Source: CAYRES01 sp964423425
GTDB taxonomy: Bacteria > Actinomycetota > Thermoleophilia > RBG-16-64-13
Direction of reading: 5' to 3'
Length of the DNA: 64,000 bases
Assembly (NCBI GenBank): GCA_964423425.1
Contig: CAYRES010000003.1
Span: forward strand, 124,001-188,000
The notes beneath the pieces were generated by a model, which saw only the letters and a program-made list of their open reading frames with translations, was not told the origin of the DNA and searched no databases. Every line of letters starts with the position of its first letter. Within the stretch, counting starts at the first letter, position 1. A program made the position numbers and the translations under genes. Below are positions 1 through 9,195 of this stretch, piece by piece.

Positions 1-68
1 AGAAGGAACGAGATGTGCACACGCACCTCTATGCCAAAGACCGTGAACAGCTTGTATGAGTAGCGCAT
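1..68 (-). CDS. Site-2 protease-like (M50) membrane metalloprotease, N-terminal fragment
   Basis: Only the first 22 or so codons lie in the window; the gene continues off the left edge. Translation from the ATG at 68 gives MRYSYKLFTVFGIEVRVHIS, which resembles the start of SpoIVFB-like site-2 protease family proteins, where a short basic segment ending in FGIxIRVH precedes the first membrane helix. A GGAGAG ribosome-binding site sits five bases upstream of the ATG. The catalytic HExxH is outside the window, so the family call rests only on this short N-terminus. Confidence 0.5.
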   Translation of the reverse strand, partial: MRYSYKLFTVFGIEVRVHISFL

Positions 69-394
69 AGGACTCTCCGGTCATGTAGGTGTGGAGCCAG
101 AGCCTCATGGATGGTCGGGCCGACCCGCGGCCTCCCTTCCCTCCCGGCCTCCCCTCCCTGCGGGAGGCTTCGCTTCGGCAGTGAAGCCTTGCCTTCTGCC
201 GCGGGCTTTCCCCAAAAGCAGGCCCCGGAAAACTCGCCAACCGACCCGCCCCTCAGGGCCGGCGGCCCCCAAGAGACCGGCGGACGTTCGCCTTCCTCTG
301 CCCCCTCCCCCCGTTTGCAGCTCTTGGGTCGAGGGGATAATCTGATTCACACGTATATCATTCTAGGCACCGGCCCGCCCGAGGAGAGGTTTCG
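69..394. other. Divergent intergenic region upstream of hsp20
   Basis: This 326-base stretch lies between the divergent protease fragment and hsp20. It holds no coding region I would defend; the open frames across it are low-complexity Pro/Arg/Gly translations of GC-rich DNA. A possible hsp20 promoter is TTGCAG at 315-320 with GATAAT at 336-341, but the 15-base spacing is short. I saw no CIRCE or HAIR operator inverted repeat. Confidence 0.3.
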
Positions 395-907
395 GTGAGT
401 ACGACACGTGACGAAAGCCAGGATGCTCTGCGCCGTCTCAAGCAGGAGACCGATCGTCTACTGCTGGAGCTCATGGGCGCCGACCGCATGTTCCCCCATG
501 CGCCTGCCACCTTCCGCCCCAAAGCCGACATGTTCTTCGACAAGGCTGCAGATGCCATCATCGTCACATTGGAACTCGCAGGCATCGATCCCGACAGCGT
601 CGTACTCGAAGCGCGCGAACGAATACTCCACGTGCGGGGCGAGCGGCTTGCCGCCACCCGGGCGGGAAGGGTCTACCAACAGATGGAGATCGATTACGGG
701 CCCTTTGAACGGCGGCTCGGCCTGCCGGCCGAGGTCGACCCGGCCAAGGCTACAGCTCACTATGAAGACGGCTTCTTGGAGATCATCCTGCCCATGGCAG
801 GCCCCAAGGGACCAAGGAGCATCGCGGTAGACGTGCGTGAATCGGACCAGGAGTCCTCTTCCCACACCTCGTCCGGATCCGATCCCCTCCACGCCGACGG
901 CTCTTAA
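395..907 (+). CDS. Small heat-shock protein, Hsp20/alpha-crystallin family
   Basis: This is an ATP-independent holdase chaperone that binds unfolding cytoplasmic proteins. The 170-residue product has a divergent N-terminus of about 45 residues, then an alpha-crystallin domain from about residue 46 to 145. That domain starts at PKADMFFDKADA-like sequence and ends in the family's GFLEIILPM strand (GxLxIxLP motif), followed by a Ser/Asp-rich tail. The GTG start at 395 is preceded by AGGAGAGG at a good distance. lon begins 12 bases after the stop, so holdase and protease are probably co-transcribed. Length and domain are normal for the family. Confidence 0.9.
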   Translation: MSTTRDESQDALRRLKQETDRLLLELMGADRMFPHAPATFRPKADMFFDKAADAIIVTLELAGIDPDSVVLEARERILHVRGERLAATRAGRVYQQMEIDYGPFERRLGLPAEVDPAKATAHYEDGFLEIILPMAGPKGPRSIAVDVRESDQESSSHTSSGSDPLHADGS

Positions 908-919
908 GGACTCGACCCC

Positions 920-3463
920 ATGACTGGTTACTCACTCCTTTCGTTCGACGACCCCGAGGAGATCATCGACCCGGCTCTCGAGAATGCGGACACGATTGAC
1001 CTGCCCGGACCCGGCGGTTTCTCCGGCCGGGAGCACGAAGACCCACTGCCCGAGGTGCTACCCATACTGCCGCTCAAAGAGACGGTCGTGTTCCCCGAGA
1101 CCATGATGCCCCTGGCCGTGGGCCAGCCCCGCTCGGTACGGCTGATTGACGATGTCATCGCCGGCGCGAAGCTGGTTGGACTGGTTGCCGTCAAGACTCC
1201 CGATGTGGAGTTGCCCTCGCCCGCCGATGTGTACCGCGTGGGCTGCCTGGGCAGCATTCAGAAGATGATCAAGGCCCCCGACGGCACCCTTCGCATAGTG
1301 GTGCAGGGCATATCCCGGCTACGTATCGAGGAGTTCGTGGCCGAGGAGCCTTTCCTTCAGGCCCGGGTCTCTGACTTCCCCGAGGTGGTGGAGGAGAGCA
1401 AGGAACTCGAGGCCCTACAGCGCAACCTGGTCTCCATCTTCCTCCAGATCGTCAAGCTCATGCCGTATCTGCCCGAGGAGTTGCAGATGGCGGCGGTGAA
1501 CATCGACGACCCGGTGGCTCTCGCCTACTTCATCGCCTCTACCATGCGCATGAAGACCGAAGAGAAGCAGAGCCTGCTCGAACAGGAGACGGTGAGAGAC
1601 CGCCTGCACGAACTGACCACCGTGCTCAACCGCGAACTCGAGGTCTTGGAGCTCGGTTCGAAGATCCAAAGCCAAGTCCAGGAGGAGCTCGACAAAGGTC
1701 AGCGGGAATACTTTCTCCGGCAGCAACTCAAGACCATCCAGGAGGAGCTTGGCGAGACAGACGAGACCCAGGCCGAGATCAACGAACTCCGCCGGCAGAT
1801 CGACGAAGCAGGTCTGCCCGAAGAGGTGGAGAAGGCCGCCCGGCGTGAGCTCGACCGGCTCTCAAAGCTTCCCTCCGCCGCCGCCGAGTACGGGGTCATC
1901 CGCACGTACCTCGACTGGATACTCTCGCTGCCCTGGAACACCTCCACCGAGGACAACCTCGATATCGCCCATGCCCGCGAGGTGCTCGACGCCGATCACT
2001 ACGATCTTGACGATGTGAAGGACCGCATTCTGGAGTTCTTGGCCGTCCAGAAGCTGAAGCCCGAAGTGAAGAGTCCCATCCTGTGCTTCGTTGGCCCTCC
2101 CGGTGTGGGCAAGACCAGCCTGGGCCAGAGCATCGCCCGAGCGCTCAGCCGCAAGTTCAACCGTATCAGCGTGGGCGGCGTGCGCGACGAGGCCGAGATC
2201 AGAGGCCACAGGCGCACCTACATCGGAGCCATGCCCGGCACCATCATGCGCGCCATCCGTGACGCCGGAAGCAACAACCCCGTGTTCATGATCGACGAGA
2301 TCGACAAGATGGGCTCCGACTGGCGCGGCGATCCCTCGAGCGCCATGCTGGAGGTACTCGACCCGGAGCAACACTCCACCTTCCGCGACCACTATCTGGA
2401 CCTGCCTTTCGACCTGTCGCGGGTCATGTTCATCACCACGGCCAACATGCTGGACACCATCCCCGGCCCCCTGCAGGACCGCATGGAGATCATCAACATC
2501 GCCGGCTACATCGAGGATGAGAAGGTCCACATCGCGGAGAAGTACCTCCTCCCTCGCCAAATCGACCGCAACGGACTGAGCGAGGACCAACTCCAGCTCA
2601 CCGAAGACGCCCTTCGCCTCATTATCCGTAGCTACACGCGCGAGGCCGGTGTACGCAACCTCGAACGCCAGATTGGCACCGTCGCCCGCAAGCTGGCGAG
2701 AAAGATCGCCGAAGACGAGGCCGAATCAGCCGTGGTGGGCGGCGGCGAGGTGTGCGACTACCTGGGCCGACAGAGGGTGTTCCCCGAAGCCAAGAGGCGT
2801 ACCAGCGACCCGGGAGTGGCCACAGGCCTGGCCTGGACCCCCACCGGTGGCGACATCCTCTTCATCGAGGCCCGTGCCATGCCCGGTAGTGGAAAGTTGA
2901 TACTCACCGGGCAACTCGGCGAGGTCATGAAAGAGTCGGCTCAGGCGGCCCTCACCTACATCCGTAGTGTGGCGCCCGACATGGGCATCCCCAAGGAATT
3001 CTTCAAGCGTCATGACATGCACGTCCATGTACCGGCCGGCGCCGTCCCCAAGGACGGGCCGTCGGCGGGCGTCGCCATCGCCACGGCCCTCGCCAGCATG
3101 GCAACCGGCAGAGAGGTGGATCCCGACGTGGCCATGACCGGGGAGATCACCCTGGTGGGGCAAGTGCTCCCGGTGGGTGGCATAAAGGAGAAGGTGCTCG
3201 CGGCCCGGCGGGCCGGCATCAAGAAGATCTTCCTGCCCGACCGCAACGAAGCCGACCTCGACGAGGTCAAGGATGAACTGCTCGAGGGTATCGAGTTCAT
3301 CTTCGCCGACCACGTCGAGAGAGTCTTGAAAGAGGCCTTGCGCAAGAAACGTACCCGGCGGCCGGCGGCCAAGACTGAAGAAGCCGGTAACTGCGACGCG
3401 TCGGCCGGATCCGAAGCGGCCGCCGAGGCCGAGAAGCCGGCGGCCGGCGGCGCAAAGAGCTGA
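920..3463 (+). CDS. lon: ATP-dependent protease La (Lon)
   Basis: Lon is a cytoplasmic AAA+ serine protease that degrades damaged and regulatory proteins. The 847-residue product has an N-terminal LON substrate-binding domain (about 45-250), a coiled-coil linker, and the AAA+ module with Walker A GPPGVGKT at 392-399 and Walker B VFMIDEIDKM. The C-terminal protease domain carries the Ser-Lys dyad: Ser715 in KDGPSAG and Lys756 in GGIKEK. About 45 residues before LPILPLKETVVFPE and an Ala/Glu/Lys-rich C-terminal tail are non-conserved extensions. It follows hsp20 by 12 bases and precedes archease by 35, giving a proteostasis/RNA-repair transcription unit. Confidence 0.97.
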   Translation: MTGYSLLSFDDPEEIIDPALENADTIDLPGPGGFSGREHEDPLPEVLPILPLKETVVFPETMMPLAVGQPRSVRLIDDVIAGAKLVGLVAVKTPDVELPSPADVYRVGCLGSIQKMIKAPDGTLRIVVQGISRLRIEEFVAEEPFLQARVSDFPEVVEESKELEALQRNLVSIFLQIVKLMPYLPEELQMAAVNIDDPVALAYFIASTMRMKTEEKQSLLEQETVRDRLHELTTVLNRELEVLELGSKIQSQVQEELDKGQREYFLRQQLKTIQEELGETDETQAEINELRRQIDEAGLPEEVEKAARRELDRLSKLPSAAAEYGVIRTYLDWILSLPWNTSTEDNLDIAHAREVLDADHYDLDDVKDRILEFLAVQKLKPEVKSPILCFVGPPGVGKTSLGQSIARALSRKFNRISVGGVRDEAEIRGHRRTYIGAMPGTIMRAIRDAGSNNPVFMIDEIDKMGSDWRGDPSSAMLEVLDPEQHSTFRDHYLDLPFDLSRVMFITTANMLDTIPGPLQDRMEIINIAGYIEDEKVHIAEKYLLPRQIDRNGLSEDQLQLTEDALRLIIRSYTREAGVRNLERQIGTVARKLARKIAEDEAESAVVGGGEVCDYLGRQRVFPEAKRRTSDPGVATGLAWTPTGGDILFIEARAMPGSGKLILTGQLGEVMKESAQAALTYIRSVAPDMGIPKEFFKRHDMHVHVPAGAVPKDGPSAGVAIATALASMATGREVDPDVAMTGEITLVGQVLPVGGIKEKVLAARRAGIKKIFLPDRNEADLDEVKDELLEGIEFIFADHVERVLKEALRKKRTRRPAAKTEEAGNCDASAGSEAAAEAEKPAAGGAKS

Positions 3464-3498
3464 CCACCATGCGCCATGAGCCCTGGAGCGAGAGAGAC

Positions 3499-3921
3499 AT
3501 GACCGGTGCGTACGTGGAGCTCGACCATCCGGCAGACCTCATGCTGGAGATTCGAGGGCGCAATCTGCACGAACTCCTGGAGAACGGGCTCTACGCCCTC
3601 TACGATCATATGGTGGAACTCAGCCAGGTGCAGGGAGCCGATGAGCGCCTCTTCGTCGTTTCGGAGGAAGACGTGCCGAGCACGCTGCGCTCCCTCTTGC
3701 AGGAAGCCCTCGTCGGCTTCGGCACCGACGGGTTCCTGGCCTGCTCCGCCGAGGTGCTGTCCACCGGTGACGGCCGTACCCGCGCCCGTCTGCACGGGGA
3801 GAGCTATGAACCCGAGCGACACTCCCTGCTCACGGAGATCAAGGCCGTGACCTACCACAGGTTGGCCGCCAGCGAAGACCCGACCGGCTCGTGGAGGGCC
3901 ACCGTACTTCTCGACGTCTGA
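3499..3921 (+). CDS. Archease, activator of RtcB RNA ligase
   Basis: Archease promotes multiple turnover of RtcB by accelerating guanylylation of the ligase; this is established for archaeal and human proteins. The N-terminal YVELDHPADLMLEIRG matches the family signature DHxADxxxxxxG, in which the aspartates bind divalent metal. The C-terminus ends in the usual strand (RATVLLDV). I chose the ATG at 3499, giving 140 residues, the usual family length, because GAGAGA precedes it. An upstream in-frame ATG at 3469 lacks a ribosome-binding site. rtcB starts 21 bases downstream, which supports the functional pairing. Confidence 0.88.
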   Translation: MTGAYVELDHPADLMLEIRGRNLHELLENGLYALYDHMVELSQVQGADERLFVVSEEDVPSTLRSLLQEALVGFGTDGFLACSAEVLSTGDGRTRARLHGESYEPERHSLLTEIKAVTYHRLAASEDPTGSWRATVLLDV

Positions 3922-3942
3922 TTGTTCAAGGAGTGATTCTTC

Positions 3943-5412
3943 ATGGATGGCTCCCACAAGGCACACGCCATCCCTCCCACCCTCATCAAGTCCGGTGAGG
4001 TCACCTGGGATCTGCCCCGCACCGGTGCCATGCGGGTACCGGGGAGGGTGTTCGCCGACGATGTCCTGCTCGAAGACGTTCTCTCCGACGGGAGTCTCAG
4101 TCAAGTGCGCAACGTGGCTTGCCTACCCGGCATCGTCGGACGCTCGCTGGCCATGCCCGACATCCACTTCGGCTACGGCTTCGCCATCGGCGGCGTGGCC
4201 GCATTCTCTGTGGCCGAGGGGGTGGTCTCTCCCGGCGGGGTCGGCTACGACATCAACTGTGGCGTGCGCCTGCTCGCCACCGATCTCACGCTGGAGGATG
4301 TGCGCGGGCGAGTGGAGCCCATCATCGCCCAATTGTTGCGCGACGTGCCCGCGGGAGTCGGTTCGTCGGGAGCAATCACCAAGCTCTCCCGGCAAGAACT
4401 CGAGCAGGTGCTCACCACGGGTGCGGCTTGGGCGGTCGAGCAGGGCTTCGGTGAACCCCATGACCTCGAGCACACGGAGGCCGGAGGACGCCTGCCCGGA
4501 GCCGACCCGGCGCGCGTGAGCCCGCGCGCCCTCGCGCGCGGTGCCGACCAGGTGGGAACCCTCGGCTCTGGCAACCACTTCCTGGAACTGCAGGTGGTTG
4601 AGGAGGTATTCGACCCGACCGCCGCTTCCACTTTCGGGTTGCATGAGAACGCCGTCACGTTGATGATCCACTGCGGCTCACGCGGCCTCGGCTACCAGGT
4701 GTGCGACGATTACCTGGCAGTCATGGACAAAGCCGCCCGCACATACGGCATCGCCCTGCCCGACCGGCAGCTGGCCTGTGTACCCGTCGAATCCGAAGAG
4801 GGGCAGGCCTACTTGAGTGCGATGGCCTGCGCGGCCAACTACGCCTGGGCCAACCGGCAGATGCTCATGCACTTGGTCAAGGAGGCGCTGGCCGCGGCTC
4901 TCTCGAGACCGGTGCAGGAACTCGGCGTGCGCTTGGTCTACGACGTCGCTCACAACATTGCGAAACTCGAGGAGCACGAGGTAAACGGCGAGCGCGTGGC
5001 GGTGTGTGTGCACCGCAAGGGCGCCACCCGGGCGTTCGGTCCGAGGAGCGAGGAACTCCCGCCTGCCTTCCGAGCCGTGGGCCAGCCGGTGCTGATTCCC
5101 GGTGACATGGGAACGGCCTCTTTCGTCTGCAGGGGTACCGACGTGGCCATGCGCGAGACCTTCGGATCCACCTGCCACGGAGCCGGACGCGTGCTCAGCC
5201 GCTCTCAGGCCCTCAAGAGAGCCAAGGGCCGGAGCATCGACCGCGAACTCGCCGACCGTGGGATCCTGGTGCGGGCCCGAGGCAGGAAGACCCTGGGAGA
5301 GGAAATGCCCGAAGCCTACAAAGATGTCGACCGCGTGGTAGCGGTCATGGACCGGGCAGGGATCTCCCCCCGGGTGGCCCGTCTTCGTCCGCTGGGCGTC
5401 ATCAAAGGGTAG
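3943..5412 (+). CDS. rtcB: RNA-splicing ligase RtcB
   Basis: RtcB joins 2',3'-cyclic phosphate or 3'-phosphate RNA ends to 5'-OH ends using GTP and Mn2+. The 489-residue protein shows the family motifs in order: GYDINCGVRLL with the metal-binding Cys, GTLGSGNHFLE, MIHCGSRGLG, DVAHNIAK, and the C-terminal STCHGAGR that contains the histidine guanylylated during catalysis. Its length is typical of bacterial and archaeal RtcB. It is the last gene of the hsp20-lon-archease-rtcB run, converging with the minus-strand gene that ends at 5462. The context suggests repair of cleaved tRNA or rRNA under protein-damaging stress. Confidence 0.96.
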   Translation: MDGSHKAHAIPPTLIKSGEVTWDLPRTGAMRVPGRVFADDVLLEDVLSDGSLSQVRNVACLPGIVGRSLAMPDIHFGYGFAIGGVAAFSVAEGVVSPGGVGYDINCGVRLLATDLTLEDVRGRVEPIIAQLLRDVPAGVGSSGAITKLSRQELEQVLTTGAAWAVEQGFGEPHDLEHTEAGGRLPGADPARVSPRALARGADQVGTLGSGNHFLELQVVEEVFDPTAASTFGLHENAVTLMIHCGSRGLGYQVCDDYLAVMDKAARTYGIALPDRQLACVPVESEEGQAYLSAMACAANYAWANRQMLMHLVKEALAAALSRPVQELGVRLVYDVAHNIAKLEEHEVNGERVAVCVHRKGATRAFGPRSEELPPAFRAVGQPVLIPGDMGTASFVCRGTDVAMRETFGSTCHGAGRVLSRSQALKRAKGRSIDRELADRGILVRARGRKTLGEEMPEAYKDVDRVVAVMDRAGISPRVARLRPLGVIKG

Positions 5413-5461
5413 GCACCCGAATACCGAGGAACCAGCACGCGGGAGGAACCCCGGACACGGC

Positions 5462-5920
5462 CTACTGCTCGGTGTGCTCCTCTTGCCGCACCGACTCCCT
5501 GAGCCGGCGGGTCATCTCGGGGGAAAGCCTGTCTTGGCACGCACTCACCACGGCGTGCAAAGCTCGAGCCGCGTCTTCCTTGGCCACATAGGCGCCCTTC
5601 GCCATGATGGTCTGTAAGAGAGTATCGACCTCATCGCGGACGGCACGACTCTTCTGGGTGACAAGCTCTTTGGTGGTGGCGGCGATCTGGAAGTCGTTAC
5701 TGCCCAAGCCACGACGATATCCCGAAGCCTTCTCGAGTGCCTTGATGACCACCAACCAACCGGCCTCACCAAGCGAGCCCGCCTTGAGGCCGGCCCGCCG
5801 GAGTCCTGCTATCACACGGGCGTTCAGCGCCATGCGGCGCCGGCGCACGGCCGAGCGGCGTTCGTAGGAAATGCCCTGCGGATAATAAACGTTGTCAAAG
5901 CTGGCTGTCATAGCAACCAA
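5462..5920 (-). CDS. Conserved-looking hypothetical protein, helical, 152 aa
   Basis: I do not recognise this family. The product is basic in its N-terminal third (ERRSAVRRRRMALNARV) and predicted mostly helical, with no signal peptide or membrane segment. A TTG start at 5920 has GGAG eight bases upstream. The ATG at 5911 is a possible alternative with poorer spacing. It is the last gene of the minus-strand run 10183-5462, 53 bases after the zinc-ribbon protein, so it may be co-transcribed with the AMMECR1/MEMO genes. Coding reality is supported by codon-position GC bias and the lack of any competing frame. Confidence 0.6.
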   Translation of the reverse strand: MVAMTASFDNVYYPQGISYERRSAVRRRRMALNARVIAGLRRAGLKAGSLGEAGWLVVIKALEKASGYRRGLGSNDFQIAATTKELVTQKSRAVRDEVDTLLQTIMAKGAYVAKEDAARALHAVVSACQDRLSPEMTRRLRESVRQEEHTEQ

Positions 5921-5973
5921 TCATACTCCGGTTTGCCTGTGTGTGCCACACCGACGGTCCGGCCCGGCCGGCC

Positions 5974-6723
5974 TCAGGGAGAGGCGGCGGGCTCCCTCTC
6001 GAGTGCCCTTGCCGCTTCTTCCAGCTGCAGATGAGCGGCACTCAAGGTGGCCAGAGCCTCCAGGGCCAGGTCGGCTTCCGGCCGGTCGACGTGTAGCGCG
6101 TAATCGACGAAGCTCCGCGCCTCCCCGCACGCGCTGTCGAAACTGGTGAGCGCCCCGGTGAAATACGAGTGCGCCTCGACCACCTGCACAGTTGGGCGAA
6201 GAGCCCATCCTTGACGGGTAAGGCCGGAGATCTCTTCAGACAGGGCCCGCACCCGCATCAGCTCCGCGGTGCTCAAGCCGGGGCCTCTACCGAGTAGGGG
6301 GGCAAGCTCTGCACTCGCCTTCCCGAGGGCTGAACTCAGGCTGCGCACCCGGCCCTCGTAACTCGTGTCTCTCCCCGCGGTGAGCGCGACCACCAAGGCG
6401 GCGACACCGATGAGAATGAGCGAGGCGACGATGACGAACGAGCGCCCGCGGCGGGCCTTCGCCGCGCCGACAGGTTCGGCCGTAGGCTCACCCTCGCTGT
6501 CGGCCCCGCCGGCGTCCTGGGCGGTCGCGAACTCATCCATCCCACTCTCCTGCAATTCGCGCCATGCATCCCGGCCGCTCGAAGCGGGCGTGGCGGCCGT
6601 CCGGGGCCCATCGCCGGGCAGGTCCTCGGGGGAGGCTTCGTCACAGAAGCGGCAGGGCTGCCCCTCGGCCTTGAGGGCCCCGCAGATGCCACAGCGCGTC
6701 AGCCTCACATTCCTCGACTCCAT
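5974..6723 (-). CDS. Zinc-ribbon, single-pass membrane protein of unknown function
   Basis: The 249-residue protein opens with a CGICG-x8-CRFC zinc ribbon (about residues 12-27). A low-complexity acidic linker follows, then one membrane helix (about 95-115, FVIVASLILIGVAALVVAL) and a roughly 130-residue helical, probably coiled-coil C-terminal domain rich in Ala, Leu and Glu. The lack of a signal peptide suggests an N-in topology with the helical part outside. The start codon lies three bases after the AMMECR1 stop, so the two are translationally linked. I cannot assign a function; N-terminal zinc ribbons with a single helix are common in actinobacterial envelope proteins. Confidence 0.7.
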   Translation of the reverse strand: MESRNVRLTRCGICGALKAEGQPCRFCDEASPEDLPGDGPRTAATPASSGRDAWRELQESGMDEFATAQDAGGADSEGEPTAEPVGAAKARRGRSFVIVASLILIGVAALVVALTAGRDTSYEGRVRSLSSALGKASAELAPLLGRGPGLSTAELMRVRALSEEISGLTRQGWALRPTVQVVEAHSYFTGALTSFDSACGEARSFVDYALHVDRPEADLALEALATLSAAHLQLEEAARALEREPAASP

Positions 6724-6726
6724 GGG

Positions 6727-7245
6727 TCAGTGATGCCGCTCCACCTCGAAGCGGAAGATCCGATAGTGATCTCTCGCGGGGTCGATCCCCCCTTTTCGGC
6801 AGGTGATATCGACCTGCTGCTCGATGGTGTCAACGCCTTCGAGGTCGGGCAGGAGCAGTGCCTGGCGGCCATCGCCGGTCTGTACGATGATGCCGTAACG
6901 CTTGGGATCGAGGTCGGAAAGACCGGACACCTCCTCAGGTTCGCCCAACACGTCCACCGAGATATCCACACCGGACAGCTCCTCCTCCCGCACGGGTGGG
7001 AAGCGGGGATCCCGCGCCGCAGCGCTGATGGCGTTGCCCACGATCTCCTCGGCCAGGGTCGGGCGGCTGGAAGCGAAGGTTCCGATACACCCCCGCAAAG
7101 AACCGTCGGGGTTGTGAAGTGACACGAACACCCCGGCACGCTCAGGATGCACCTCGGCGGGCAGGCTCGGCTCCTCCGGGCGCCCCTCCCTCACGAAGGT
7201 CTCCACAGCCCTTCTCGCCAAGGCCACGATGGGATCCGCCGGCAT
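6727..7245 (-). CDS. amrA: AMMECR1-domain protein (AmmeMemoRadiSam system protein A)
   Basis: This protein is a member of the AMMECR1 family, whose biochemical role is unresolved and which in prokaryotes clusters with MEMO and a radical SAM enzyme. The 172-residue product contains the family core LRGCIGTF (about residue 45) and a long C-terminal region. I chose the ATG at 7245 because AGGAAG precedes it. Longer in-frame starts at 7302 and 7269 would run into the MEMO gene that ends at 7274. It is the third gene of the trio, in the order radical SAM, MEMO, AMMECR1 in transcription, followed immediately by the zinc-ribbon membrane protein. Confidence 0.9.
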   Translation of the reverse strand: MPADPIVALARRAVETFVREGRPEEPSLPAEVHPERAGVFVSLHNPDGSLRGCIGTFASSRPTLAEEIVGNAISAAARDPRFPPVREEELSGVDISVDVLGEPEEVSGLSDLDPKRYGIIVQTGDGRQALLLPDLEGVDTIEQQVDITCRKGGIDPARDHYRIFRFEVERHH

Positions 7246-7273
7246 CGCTTCTTCCTTTCTCTCGCCCATGCTG

Positions 7274-8107
7274 CTACCCCTCCGAGTCGCTGAGCCCGCC
7301 ACCGGTGAGGTCGACCGCGCCCACCAAATATCCCACTCCGAAGGGGCCCTCGTACGAGAGTACCCGCGTCGAGAAACGCCGGTTTCTCAGGAGCCCCGCA
7401 AGAACCAGCAGGGATCGGTAGCCACACTCACCCGCGTTCTCCTGCAGGCCGGCCGGTATATCGAGCAGCAGCTCAAGAGAGCCGGAAGCAAACGCCTCCA
7501 CCACCCGCCGGTCGAATTCAGCCCCCTCGGGGTTGTAGCCGGCAGGCGCGCTCGGGGTGAGACGGTGGCTCAGGTCTCCGCTCGCCACGAAGAGCACCGG
7601 TCTCAAGTGGGCATCCGCGGCCGCGCCGACGGCCTCTCCGAAACGAAGGTGGTCTTCCCGGCCCCGAAACGAGAACGCCAGTTCCACCAAGAGGGGCGTG
7701 CGGGGCAAACGCGAGCTCACGTAGTAGAGGGGCACGAGGGCCCCGTGGTCGAGATGGACCGTACCCAGTCCCCGCCGGGCCCCACAGGGCACTCCACGCC
7801 CAGCCGCTTCCTCTGCGATGGACTCAGCGAGTTCGACGTCACCCGCGAACGAGAGTGAGACTTCCGGCACACCGAAGTGTGCCAATGAGCCCTCAAGGCT
7901 CTCGGCCGCGAGGACGCCCATCCTGTCCGGGTGGAGAGGAGCGTGAGGGGACAGGATCACAATGGTCTCCGGATCGAGTGCGGCCGCCTTCGCCGCCAGC
8001 TGATTCATGCCGCTCACGGTTGCCGGCACTTCTTGTAGGCTCGCTCCCCCCACTTCCGGCACGATGATAGGGGGGTGAGGGGTAACGAAACCGCCGGCAA
8101 GGCTCAT
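7274..8107 (-). CDS. amrB: MEMO-family protein (AmmeMemoRadiSam system protein B)
   Basis: MEMO proteins are related to class III extradiol dioxygenases of the LigB type; the prokaryotic members have no assigned reaction. The 277-residue product begins GGFVTPHPPIIVPEVGG, matching the LigB/MEMO N-terminus with a metal-binding His. Later it has ILSPHAPLH, VASGDLSHRL and a downstream Glu/His region, consistent with the three-ligand metal site. The start overlaps the stop of the radical SAM gene by four bases (ATGA), indicating translational coupling. Confidence 0.9.
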   Translation of the reverse strand: MSLAGGFVTPHPPIIVPEVGGASLQEVPATVSGMNQLAAKAAALDPETIVILSPHAPLHPDRMGVLAAESLEGSLAHFGVPEVSLSFAGDVELAESIAEEAAGRGVPCGARRGLGTVHLDHGALVPLYYVSSRLPRTPLLVELAFSFRGREDHLRFGEAVGAAADAHLRPVLFVASGDLSHRLTPSAPAGYNPEGAEFDRRVVEAFASGSLELLLDIPAGLQENAGECGYRSLLVLAGLLRNRRFSTRVLSYEGPFGVGYLVGAVDLTGGGLSDSEG

Positions 8108-9159
8108 GGTTCAGCCTCCTCCACGATGTTGAGTCGCGAGCCACAGCTGCCACAGGCACCCTCCACCGTATCTCGGGCTACAACACGGAAGCCCTGCCTC
8201 TCGAGCACCCGGTGACCGCATCCGGGACAGAAGGTGGACTCAGAGTCGTGACCCGGCACATTCCCTGCGAACACATAGCGCAGACCCGCCTCCCTCCCGA
8301 TGCGCACTGCCTTCTCGAGGGTGGCGAGCGGTGTCGAGGGCACGTCAAGCATGCGGTATGTGGGATGGAAGCGGGACACGTGCCAGGGGATGTCGCGGCT
8401 GAGTGATACCAAGAAGCTTGCCAATTCCGCCAACTCCCCCTCGTCGTCGTTGCGGCCGGGCACCAGGAGCGTGGTGACTTCCACCCACACCCCCGATTCA
8501 TACATCCTGCGGATACTGTCTTTCACCGGCTTGAGCCTTGCACCCACCACCTCCTGATAGTAGGTATCGGAGAAGGCCTTCAGGTCGACATTGGCCGCGT
8601 GCAGATCGCCGCCGAGCATTTCGAGAGCCTCCGCTGTCATGTACCCGTTGGTGACGAAGACGTTCTTGAGGCCGGCGGCCGACGCCTTCTGCATGCAGTC
8701 CAGCGCATACTCGAAGTAGATGGTGGGCTCCGTGTAGGTGTAGGCGACCGACCGGCAGCCTCTCTCGAGAGCCTCCCGCACGACCTGATCGGCCGTCATG
8801 CTGCCACCCGCGATACGGCCGTGATCACGGGGCATCTGACTGATATCGGCATTCTGGCAGAAGCTGCAGGAGAAATTGCAGCCCACCGTGGCGATGGAGT
8901 AGCTGAGGGTGCCGGGAAGGAAGTGGAAGAGGGGCTTCTTCTCGATGGGGTCGACCGCAGCGGCTATGGGGCAGTTGTACACCAGTGTGTGGAGAACACC
9001 TTCCCGGTTCTCGCGTACCCCGCAGAGCCCACGCTCACCGGGAGTCACCCGGCAGTGGTGGGCGCACAAGAAGCAGTGAACCGTGGGACCACTCTTCCAG
9101 GTCTCCCACAGGAGAGCCTCCCTCACGGAGTGATCGGGAACCGGTGGCAACGTGATCAC
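8104..9159 (-). CDS. amrS: AmmeMemoRadiSam system radical SAM enzyme
   Basis: The 351-residue protein has the radical SAM cluster motif CNFSCSFC (Cx3Cx2C) near residue 95, plus the later GNPT-type and beta-strand motifs of the SPASM-less pyruvate-formate-lyase-activating-like group. Two extra cysteine sets flank the core: CFLCAHHCRV...GLCGVRENREG at the N-terminus, and FCPGCGHR...GACGSCGSRL at the C-terminus, the latter resembling a zinc ribbon. This arrangement is diagnostic for the radical SAM partner of AMMECR1 and MEMO. The reaction is unknown. It is preceded 36 bases upstream by a PHP phosphoesterase gene on the same strand. Confidence 0.93.
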   Translation of the reverse strand: MITLPPVPDHSVREALLWETWKSGPTVHCFLCAHHCRVTPGERGLCGVRENREGVLHTLVYNCPIAAAVDPIEKKPLFHFLPGTLSYSIATVGCNFSCSFCQNADISQMPRDHGRIAGGSMTADQVVREALERGCRSVAYTYTEPTIYFEYALDCMQKASAAGLKNVFVTNGYMTAEALEMLGGDLHAANVDLKAFSDTYYQEVVGARLKPVKDSIRRMYESGVWVEVTTLLVPGRNDDEGELAELASFLVSLSRDIPWHVSRFHPTYRMLDVPSTPLATLEKAVRIGREAGLRYVFAGNVPGHDSESTFCPGCGHRVLERQGFRVVARDTVEGACGSCGSRLNIVEEAEP

Positions 9160-9195
9160 GACGCCTCCCTCGATGCATGCTCAGTCGCCTGGTGT

